Position numbers and translations under genes: made by a program
Assembly (NCBI GenBank): GCA_964617105.1
Contig: CAZTWC010000057.1
Coordinates: 1,891-16,610, forward strand
Direction: 5' to 3'
Length of the DNA stretch: 14,720 nt
Origin: CAZTWC01 sp964617105 [NCBI: uncultured Myxococcia bacterium]
GTDB taxonomy: Bacteria > CAZTWC01
Notes under the pieces: generated by a model
What the model was told of the DNA's origin: nothing
Database searches by the model: none
What the model saw: the letters and a program-made list of their open reading frames with translations, nothing else
Part shown: piece after piece, positions 7,223-12,565 of the stretch
How positions within the stretch are numbered: the stretch's first letter is position 1
Layout: each line of letters starts with the position of its first letter

Positions 7223-7251
7223 AATCTAAAACACCAGCGGATATTTGGCAA
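7223..7251 (-). promoter_or_regulatory. Candidate sigma-70 promoter for the SDR gene
   Basis: Read on the minus strand, TTGCCA (7251-7246) and TAGATT (7228-7223) are separated by 17 nt. That is 5 of 6 and 4 of 6 matches to the -35 and -10 consensus. The pair sits 37-65 nt upstream of the start codon. An alternative TATACT just downstream lacks a well-placed -35 box. This is sequence resemblance only. Confidence 0.35.
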
Positions 7252-7277
7252 GTTATTAGTACTGCGGCAACATTTAG

Positions 7278-7355
7278 GGATTACCTTCATTCTACACCAC
7301 CAAAAGAGGCAGCGGCGGCACCGGATTGGGGTTGAACTATGAACACCATCGCTAA
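7278..7355 (+). pseudogene. Relic of a histidine-kinase ATPase domain (F and G2 boxes)
   Basis: One frame reads FYTTKRGSGGTGLGLN (codons 7290-7337). This matches the F-box and G2-box end of bacterial histidine-kinase ATPase domains, normally of the form PFFTTK followed by GGTGLGL. The frame is closed by TAG at 7275-7277 and by TAA at 7353-7355, so only about 25 codons remain. The roughly 40 residues that normally follow the G2 box are gone. Right after GLGLN the sequence enters the start of a kinase N-lobe in another frame, suggesting a deletion junction near 7337. There is no sign that it is expressed. Confidence 0.6.
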
Positions 7356-7461
7356 CTATAAAATTCTGGAAAAAATAAGTGAATCCCGCCAATCGGTTGT
7401 TTACCTGGGTCAGAAGGATGATGCGGATAGCCGGCTAATAAAGGTAAAATATCTTCCTTGA
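7339..7461 (+). pseudogene. Relic or truncated Ser/Thr-kinase N-lobe, 40 codons
   Basis: ATG 7339 opens a 40-codon frame ending at TGA 7459. It contains YKILEKISESRQSVVYLG (residues 7-24) and then IKVKYL (34-39). These resemble the glycine-rich strand-loop-strand and the beta-3 lysine strand of protein kinases, especially the large fused Ser/Thr-kinase/histidine-kinase proteins whose N-termini read YxILexIyES. The reading stops just after the third strand, and the following bases are AT-rich and do not continue the fold in any frame I checked. With no catalytic loop it cannot be a kinase. No good Shine-Dalgarno site is seen. A translated short peptide cannot be excluded, but a gene remnant is the simpler reading. 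Confidence 0.55.
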
Positions 7462-7499
7462 TTTTTCTTCCATAATTATTTATTCTTATCTACTTACTT

Positions 7500-7505
7500 T
7501 ATAAT
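7500..7505 (+). promoter_or_regulatory. Possible -10 box for the crotonase operon
   Basis: TATAAT lies 90 nt upstream of the crotonase start in an AT-rich tract. No good -35 hexamer is found at 16-18 nt spacing, so this is a weak call. An activator-dependent promoter is possible. Confidence 0.3.
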
Positions 7506-7540
7506 ATACAAACTTATTAGTAACTGCAGTGAACGTCAAC

Positions 7541-7572
7541 TGCGAGCCCGTGCCCGAGTGCGAGCCCGTGCC
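7541..7572 (+). repeat. GC-rich direct repeat, 14-bp unit with 18-bp period
   Basis: TGCGAGCCCGTGCC occurs at 7541-7554 and again at 7559-7572, separated by CGAG. It lies just upstream of the crotonase ribosome-binding site (AGGAG 7584-7588). Its composition contrasts sharply with the AT-rich bases before it. It could be a small expandable repeat or a leader structure; no function can be assigned. Confidence 0.7.
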
Positions 7573-7594
7573 TTGGCGAAAATAGGAGCTAACC

Positions 7595-8365
7595 ATGAGT
7601 GACTATCAATCTATTGAGTTTAAGGTTATTGACAGATGCGCCACCATCTCCTTGAACATGCCACCCTTAAATGTGCTCAATATCACGGCCATGCGGGAAA
7701 TCGTCGATGCTCTCGACAGAGTTTACGCGATGGACGATATAATCTGCTTGATTTTCAGGGCCAATGGCAAAGCCTTTTCTGCTGGTGTCGATATTAAAGA
7801 TCATACTGCAGACAAGGCGGAAGAGATGATCCATGTTTTTCATGCCATTTTTCGAAAGATGCTGGACATTGAATTGCCGATTATCGCGGCAGTCGAGGGA
7901 GCAGCTTTGGGCGGCGGCTGCGAGTTGGCCACTTTTTGTGATTTTATAGTTGCTACCCCCCGGGCCAAATTTGGGCAGCCGGAGATCAAAGTTGGAGTTT
8001 ACCCTCCGATTGCTGCTTTGATTTTCCCGAAGATTTTTGGTTTTTCCAAAGGTATGGAACTGGTGCTGTCAGGAGATATTATCGATGGTAAAACCGCCCA
8101 GGAGCTGGGATTGATTAATGTGCTGGCAGAACCGGAAAATTTTCAAACTGCCCTGCAAGAGTTTGTCAAAAAAATTACTCCCACCAGTCCGATTATCCTC
8201 AAACATACCAAGCGGGCTATTCAGGCGGCCGATAAAAAGAAGTTTTTGGCTGAACTGAAGGCAGTTGAGTATATCTATCTGAATTCGCTAATGAAAACCG
8301 AAGACGCCCATGAGGGACTGGCCGCCTTTATGGAAAAACGTAAACCAGAATGGAAGAATCGATAA
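7595..8365 (+). CDS. dch: Crotonase-family hydratase, probable cyclohexa-1,5-diene-1-carbonyl-CoA hydratase
   Basis: This 256-residue enoyl-CoA hydratase/isomerase-family enzyme shows the CoA and oxyanion-hole motifs FSAGVDIKD (61-69) and ALGGGCELA (104-112). Both catalytic-position glutamates are kept: E110, and E130 in GQPEIKVGV. Several stretches resemble my recollection of the dienoyl-CoA hydratases of anaerobic benzoate degraders (Dch/BamR) more than ordinary crotonases: PPLNVLNI (23-30), GVYPPIAALIFPK (134-146) where beta-oxidation hydratases have a glycine-rich GxxPGxGGTQ, and the C-terminal TEDAHEGLAAFMEKRKPEW block. The Dch reaction adds water to the cyclic 1,5-dienoyl-CoA made by benzoyl-CoA reductase. 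The Bam-type electron genes in the same window support this. An ordinary enoyl-CoA hydratase or an enzyme for a related ring is the alternative. The start is backed by AGGAG 6 nt upstream. Confidence 0.75.
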   Translation: MSDYQSIEFKVIDRCATISLNMPPLNVLNITAMREIVDALDRVYAMDDIICLIFRANGKAFSAGVDIKDHTADKAEEMIHVFHAIFRKMLDIELPIIAAVEGAALGGGCELATFCDFIVATPRAKFGQPEIKVGVYPPIAALIFPKIFGFSKGMELVLSGDIIDGKTAQELGLINVLAEPENFQTALQEFVKKITPTSPIILKHTKRAIQAADKKKFLAELKAVEYIYLNSLMKTEDAHEGLAAFMEKRKPEWKNR

Positions 8366-8450
8366 GAGCAGGGAGCAGGTTTCGGGGAGCCGGGATCAGC
8401 GATTAAAGAATTAGGATGTACAAGAATTATTAAAAAATCGGTTGTAAAGA

Positions 8451-8675
8451 ATGGCAAAAGAGAAAAAAAATTATCAAATTACAGTGGATGAAAGATTGTG
8501 CGATGGTTGCCTGATCTGTGTTTCTTTCTGCAGGAAACAGGTTTATAGGCAGTCGGAGACTATTAACAGCAAAGGGGTTTACCCCTCATTGCCGGTAAAT
8601 TCCAAAGAGTGCCGGCATTGTCGTTTTTGCGAATTTTTATGCCCGCAATTGGCTGTTTATATTGAAGAAGAGTGA
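8451..8675 (+). CDS. korD: 2[4Fe-4S] ferredoxin subunit of 2-oxoacid oxidoreductase (delta)
   Basis: This 74-residue bacterial-type ferredoxin has two complete cluster motifs: C17, C20, C23 and C27, then C54, C57, C60 and C64 followed by Pro. It heads a D-A-B-C gene set, the usual position of the delta subunit of four-subunit 2-oxoacid:ferredoxin oxidoreductases. There it relays electrons from the thiamine-diphosphate site to the external ferredoxin. The gene starts 85 nt after the crotonase, and that gap holds a tandem 7-bp repeat (GAGCAGG at 8366-8379) and no clear promoter or terminator. The ribosome-binding site is weak. The N-terminus is lysine-rich (KEKK). Very likely a subunit of the complex encoded next. 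Confidence 0.85.
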   Translation: MAKEKKNYQITVDERLCDGCLICVSFCRKQVYRQSETINSKGVYPSLPVNSKECRHCRFCEFLCPQLAVYIEEE

Positions 8676-8685
8676 GTATAATAGA

Positions 8686-9837
8686 ATGGATATCCGGACA
8701 AAATATTTAGACAAAATCAAGGGTAAAAGCGATTTTATCCTCGGTGACGAAGCAGTGGCCTGGGGAGCGGTTTATGCTGGCTGCAACTATTTCGGCGCCT
8801 ACCCGATCACCCCGGCCACCGAAGTGGCAGAGATGATTGCCAACTTGCTGCCCAGAGTGGGTGGCTATTTTATGCAGATGGAGGACGAAATCGCCTCAAT
8901 CGGTGCGGTGATTGGTGCTGTCTGGGCTGGTGGCAAAGCGATGACCGCCACTTCGGGACCAGGTTTTTCCCTGATGCAGGAGAATATTGGCTACGGGGTG
9001 ATGACCGAAACGCCCCTGGTGATTGTTAATGTGCAGCGCTCCGGCCCATCCACTGGTCAGGCGACTAAACCTGCCCAGGGTGATGTGATGCAAGCCCGCT
9101 GGGGAACCCATGGCGACCATGAAATAATCGCCCTGAGTCCATCTTCGATTGAAGAGTGTTTCTATATGACTATCGAGGCCTTTAATTTGGCCGAGAAATA
9201 CCGGAATCCGGTGATTATTTTGTTGGATGGCCTACTGGGCCATATCCGCGAGCCCTTTACCTTTCCCGCTCCTGACCAGATTGATGTGGAACCACGAAAA
9301 CAAGCCCAACCTGGAGAGTTATCTTTTGGCGGCAGCCAGGTTCCCCCCATGATGGAGATTGGCAGCAAAGGCTGCGTGCATATCACCGGCTCCACCCACC
9401 TGGAAAACGGGATCAGAGATGTGGTGACCGAATCTGTTCATCGCCGCCTGGTTACCCGGCTGGTCGATAAAATTGCCAGTCAGCGTGAACAGTTGACCAA
9501 TGTGGAGAGCCTGAAGGCAGAGAACAGTCAATTTTTAGTGATATCCTATGGCTCCACCGCCCGCCCGGCCCGGGGAGCAGTGGAAAAAGCCCGGCAACAG
9601 GGGCTCGATGTAGGCTTTGTTCGTTTAAAGACTATCTGGCCTTTTCCGCAGGACTATATTAGGCAAGTGGCCAAAAACTGCCAGGCTGTTTTAGTGCCGG
9701 AGATGAATTTAGGTCAATTGAACCGGGAGATAGAGCGGTTTGTGTCATGTCCGGTGGTGCCCCTTTCCAAAATCGGTGGTATCGGCCATAATATCGAGGA
9801 GATTTTTCAGGGGATCAAAAAATTAATTAATAACTAG
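8686..9837 (+). CDS. korA: 2-oxoacid:ferredoxin oxidoreductase, alpha subunit (KorA-like)
   Basis: This 383-residue alpha subunit contains the pyrimidine-binding part of the thiamine-diphosphate site. Motifs are GDEAVAWGAVYAGC (20-33), AYPITPATE (38-46), MEDEIASIGA (65-74), TSGPGFSLM (89-97) and QRSGPSTG (117-124). A C-terminal domain follows. I place the start at ATG 8686, 10 nt after the korD stop; an upstream TTG at 8662 would overlap korD by 14 nt and add unconserved residues. The enzyme oxidatively decarboxylates a 2-oxoacid to acyl-CoA, reducing ferredoxin, or runs in reverse. The four-subunit D-A-B-C form is most often a 2-oxoglutarate enzyme, but 2-oxoisovalerate and other oxoacids are possible, so the substrate is unproven. 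It is cytoplasmic. Confidence 0.88.
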   Translation: MDIRTKYLDKIKGKSDFILGDEAVAWGAVYAGCNYFGAYPITPATEVAEMIANLLPRVGGYFMQMEDEIASIGAVIGAVWAGGKAMTATSGPGFSLMQENIGYGVMTETPLVIVNVQRSGPSTGQATKPAQGDVMQARWGTHGDHEIIALSPSSIEECFYMTIEAFNLAEKYRNPVIILLDGLLGHIREPFTFPAPDQIDVEPRKQAQPGELSFGGSQVPPMMEIGSKGCVHITGSTHLENGIRDVVTESVHRRLVTRLVDKIASQREQLTNVESLKAENSQFLVISYGSTARPARGAVEKARQQGLDVGFVRLKTIWPFPQDYIRQVAKNCQAVLVPEMNLGQLNREIERFVSCPVVPLSKIGGIGHNIEEIFQGIKKLINN

Positions 9838-9926
9838 TTCAACTAGTAGTTCGCGTTCAAGAAGTCCCTTTGTCGCGAGAATTTGGATGAACTTAGATGC
9901 GAATTAAAAAATAGAAAGGTTACATA

Positions 9927-10787
9927 ATGGAGATGCAACCGAAAGAAAACCAGAAACGGACGCCCATCTTTAAGTACTTGCGGGAGGATATTTTTCCCAC
10001 TATCTTTTGTCCGGGGTGTGGTGGTGGCACGGTGTTAAACTGTTACGCCAGGGCAGTAGACGAGTTGGGACTCGATCTCGATAAGATGGTATCTGTGACT
10101 GGCATCGGCTGTTCATCCTGGATAGTCAGCCCCTATTTCAAATGCGACACCCTGCACACTACCCATGGCCGGGCTATAGCATTTGCCTCGGGCGTTCAGG
10201 TTATGAAGCCAGAGATGTCCACGGTGGTAATAGCCGGTGATGGCGATATCTCCGGGATTGGGGGCAACCATTTGATCCATGCCGCCCGCCGCAATATCAA
10301 CCTCAAGGTTTTTTTAGTCAACAACTTTATCTATGCCATGACCGGCGGGCAGGTGGCACCCACCACTCCCCATGGAGTTCGCACTTCCACCACTCCCTAT
10401 AATAATATCGAGTACCCGTTAAACATCTCCGAAATGGTTATTGCCGCTGGCGCCAATTATGTGGCCCGGTGGACCACTTATCACGTCTTTAACCTGGTTA
10501 AGGCGATGAAAAAAGCCTTGACCAAAAAAGGGTTTTGCCTGGTGGAGATTATCTCCCAATGCCCCACTGCTTATGGAAAATATATTCGCATGAGGGAAGC
10601 GGCCGATTTTCTCAAAGAGTTTTCCGAAAAATCGGTGCCCATTAAAAAGGCTAGAAAAATGGAAGAGGAGCAGTTGGAGGACAAAATTGTGGTAGGAACT
10701 CTGGTGGAACGGAATCGGGAGGATTTTGTCACTGGACTGCAGAACCTAAACCGCCAGGTGCAGGAGAAGGAAGGATTGAGCCAATGA
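9927..10787 (+). CDS. korB: 2-oxoacid:ferredoxin oxidoreductase, beta subunit (TPP-binding, KorB-like)
   Basis: This 286-residue beta subunit binds the diphosphate of thiamine diphosphate. The motif GDGD (104-107) leads to the NN pair at about 132-133, the standard spacing. FCPGCGGG (27-34) and GIGC (59-62) supply cysteines for the proximal [4Fe-4S] cluster. THGRAIAFASG (79-89) and MTGGQVAPTTP (138-148) are typical of the family. It lies 89 nt after korA; that gap contains a weak inverted repeat (TCGCG 9851-9855 and CGCGA 9874-9878). Its stop overlaps the korC start as ATGA. ATG 9933, two codons on, is an equally possible start. It forms the catalytic core with KorA. Confidence 0.9.
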   Translation: MEMQPKENQKRTPIFKYLREDIFPTIFCPGCGGGTVLNCYARAVDELGLDLDKMVSVTGIGCSSWIVSPYFKCDTLHTTHGRAIAFASGVQVMKPEMSTVVIAGDGDISGIGGNHLIHAARRNINLKVFLVNNFIYAMTGGQVAPTTPHGVRTSTTPYNNIEYPLNISEMVIAAGANYVARWTTYHVFNLVKAMKKALTKKGFCLVEIISQCPTAYGKYIRMREAADFLKEFSEKSVPIKKARKMEEEQLEDKIVVGTLVERNREDFVTGLQNLNRQVQEKEGLSQ

Positions 10788-11320
10788 GAATACGTTTTGC
10801 CGGATTTGGTGGGCAGGGGATTGTCCTGTCCGGTTTGATAATTGGAGCCGCAGCTGGTCTGGAGGGGAAAAATGTGGTTCAAAACCAATCTTATGGTTCA
10901 TCCGCCCGGGGCGGGTCCTGCACTAGTGAAGTGAGCATCTCTGCCACTGAAATCTATGAGTTGGAACCAGAGGAGTTTGATATTTTGTGCGCCATGAGCC
11001 AGGAGTCCTATGACTCCTTTAGCAATCAATTGGTGGAGGGAGGACACCTGTTTATCGATCCCTCTTTAGTGAAAATAAAAGAGGGCGATCAGGAGCGTTA
11101 TAAAATCTATAGCCTGCCGGTAACCGATATGGCTCAAAAGAGATTCAACAATAAAATGGTGGCCAATGTGATTATGTTGGGACTTATCAATTCTGTACTC
11201 AAAGTGGTAAAAAAAGAGCATATCCAGGAAAAAATTGGCCAATATGTTCCGGCCAAAACTATTGATCTAAATCTAGAAGCCTTGGACTGCGGTTATAAAG
11301 GCTTGACTTCTGAAAATTAA
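10784..11320 (+). CDS. korC: 2-oxoacid:ferredoxin oxidoreductase, gamma subunit (KorC-like)
   Basis: This 178-residue gamma subunit begins with the diagnostic glycine-rich motif FAGFGGQGIVLSG (5-17). QSYGSSARGGSCTSEV (34-49), characteristic of the CoA-interacting gamma domain, follows. Length is normal. Translation is coupled to korB through an ATGA overlap. With KorD, KorA and KorB it completes a four-subunit enzyme. A 30-nt gap separates it from the thiolase, which has its own strong ribosome-binding site, so all are probably on one transcript. Confidence 0.9.
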   Translation: MRIRFAGFGGQGIVLSGLIIGAAAGLEGKNVVQNQSYGSSARGGSCTSEVSISATEIYELEPEEFDILCAMSQESYDSFSNQLVEGGHLFIDPSLVKIKEGDQERYKIYSLPVTDMAQKRFNNKMVANVIMLGLINSVLKVVKKEHIQEKIGQYVPAKTIDLNLEALDCGYKGLTSEN

Positions 11321-11333
11321 CCATAAATTCCTA

Positions 11334-11349
11334 GTTACGAGGAGGTAAC
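11334..11349 (+). promoter_or_regulatory. Strong Shine-Dalgarno in the loop of a small hairpin before the thiolase
   Basis: GTTAC (11334-11338) and GTAAC (11345-11349) can form a perfect 5-bp stem around the loop GAGGAG, which is the core of the thiolase ribosome-binding site. The ATG follows at 11351. The site fixes the start; the hairpin may be coincidental because GGAGGTAAC is common before genes. Confidence 0.5.
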
Positions 11350-11350
11350 C

Positions 11351-12565
11351 ATGAGTAATGGTCTTACAATGTTTCCAAAAGCCAGAATTCCTTACGGCAC
11401 ATGGGGGAGCAGTTTTTTCCCCGCCTGGCAGACGTCACCTTTGGCTGAAATTAATATCGGTCAGTTCGCCGGCGAGGCCATGGGTCGAATTCTGGGCCTG
11501 CGTAAGGTGCCCAAGAGTAAACTCGATTATTTGATAATCGGTTCGACTATACCCTGGCACTGGAAGTTCTGGACTGCACCCATGGTATCCAGTTGTATGG
11601 GGCAGCGGCTGGCCGGTTATCACATGGAACAGGCCTGCGCTACTGGATTACAGGCCACTATCCTGGCGGCCGCCGAGGTAGACAGCGGTGCCAATGATGT
11701 GGTTGGAGTTTTGACTTTTGACCGCACTTCTGACTCACCGGTGGGCGTTTTTCCAGAGCGCCGTTCCTATGAGCGCACTATTGCCATCGGCGATGTGTGG
11801 GACAATTTTGGTTTTGATCCAGCCACTGAAAATGCGATGATCGCCACCGCGGGCAACGCCTCCAGAAAGTATAAACTCAGCCGCCAGGAGGTGGATGAAC
11901 TGGCATATTATCGCTATCAGCAATATTTTCAGGCCAAAGAATCGGGCATTTTGGATCGGGTGTTGGTCCCGTTTGAGATAATGAGTGCTCAAGGTAAACC
12001 CATGGGAAAAGTTGATGATGATCTGGGCGTCAGGCAGATCTCCATGTCTGCCTTAAGTGCCATGTTTGAATTGGATACCTGCGTTACTGGTGGCGGCCAG
12101 ACTCATGCTTCGGATGGTATGGCCACCCTGTTGGTAACCACCCCGGAAAAGGCGGCGGAGTTAAGTCCCCGCCCAGAGATTGATATCAGTTTTATCGCCA
12201 AATGCGAAATTCGGGTCGAACCATGCTATATGCCGGAGGCGCCGGCTAAAGCGGTGATGAAAATATTAGATCGAACCGGCTTGACTATGGACGATATGAA
12301 GGTGGTAAAAAATCACAACCCCTTTGCAGTAAACGATGCTATTTTTGCCAAACTGCTGAATTATGATTGGCACAAGATGAACAATACCGGCTGCCCGCTG
12401 GTCTGGGGCCATCCCCAGGGACCGACCCTGACCAGAGTTGTAATCGAAGCCTTGGAAGAGGCGGTGGATTTGGGCGGTGGATATGTTTTGGTATTTGGCT
12501 GTGCAGCCGGGGATGTTGGCATTGCCGCTATTTTAAAAGTCGAAGAAGGAGGTACCAGGTCATGA
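11351..12565 (+). CDS. Thiolase-family acyl-CoA C-acyltransferase, atypical
   Basis: This 404-residue thiolase has the nucleophile C96 in EQACATGLQA, a GGGQTHASDGMATLL block (247-261), H354 in VWGHPQGPT (352-360), and the second catalytic Cys C384 in GCAAGD. The usual NEAFA motif is replaced by NHNPFAVND (321-329). Aromatic-rich stretches such as IPWHWKFW (67-74) are unlike common acetyl-CoA acetyltransferases. The enzyme should cleave a 3-oxoacyl-CoA with CoA. In this cluster a candidate is 3-oxopimelyl-CoA or a branched or ring-derived relative, giving acetyl-CoA, but this is inference. Its TGA overlaps the ATG of the following fusion gene, so the two products are made together. The start is supported by GAGGAGG directly upstream. 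Confidence 0.85.
   Translation: MSNGLTMFPKARIPYGTWGSSFFPAWQTSPLAEINIGQFAGEAMGRILGLRKVPKSKLDYLIIGSTIPWHWKFWTAPMVSSCMGQRLAGYHMEQACATGLQATILAAAEVDSGANDVVGVLTFDRTSDSPVGVFPERRSYERTIAIGDVWDNFGFDPATENAMIATAGNASRKYKLSRQEVDELAYYRYQQYFQAKESGILDRVLVPFEIMSAQGKPMGKVDDDLGVRQISMSALSAMFELDTCVTGGGQTHASDGMATLLVTTPEKAAELSPRPEIDISFIAKCEIRVEPCYMPEAPAKAVMKILDRTGLTMDDMKVVKNHNPFAVNDAIFAKLLNYDWHKMNNTGCPLVWGHPQGPTLTRVVIEALEEAVDLGGGYVLVFGCAAGDVGIAAILKVEEGGTRS
12546..12553 (+). promoter_or_regulatory. Ribosome-binding site fixing the start of the fusion gene
   Basis: AAGGAGGT lies inside the thiolase end, 8 nt before ATG 12562. It decides for 12562 against an in-frame ATG at 12367. Starting at 12367 would overlap 199 nt of the thiolase and add 65 arginine- and glycine-rich residues of shadow-frame type. 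Confidence 0.85.

Larger units (their letters stand above)
7187..7594. other. Divergent spacer with kinase relics and repeats
   Basis: This 408-bp region separates the divergent dehydrogenase and crotonase genes. I see no full-length gene in it. From left to right it holds the ribosome-binding site and possible promoter of the minus-strand gene, a 13-bp motif also found on the other side (7253-7265), a histidine-kinase relic (7278-7355), a Ser/Thr-kinase N-lobe relic (7339-7461), an AT-rich stretch (about 7461-7515) with a possible -10 box, the second copy of the motif (7514-7527), and a GC-rich direct repeat (7541-7572). Any operator of the nearby TetR protein might lie here, but I found no convincing palindrome. 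Confidence 0.7.

Noticed and set aside
7206-7225. Plus-strand promoter TTGATA and TATAAT before the kinase relics
   Set aside because: The two boxes are only 8 nt apart, far too close for a sigma-70 promoter.
8366-8379. Tandem GAGCAGG repeat after the crotonase gene
   Set aside because: Two 7-bp copies are too short to support a functional element. Recorded only as local low complexity.
8662-8685. Upstream TTG start for korA
   Set aside because: It would overlap korD by 14 nt and add residues with no family similarity. ATG 8686 leaves a normal 10-nt gap.
9838-9926. Inverted repeat TCGCG/CGCGA between korA and korB as a terminator or attenuator
   Set aside because: The stem is only 5 bp with an 18-nt loop and no U tract. 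korA and korB must be co-produced, so it is probably chance.
12367-12561. N-terminal extension of the fusion protein from ATG 12367
   Set aside because: It would overlap the thiolase by 199 nt, its residues are arginine- and glycine-rich shadow-frame sequence, and a perfect AAGGAGGT precedes ATG 12562.
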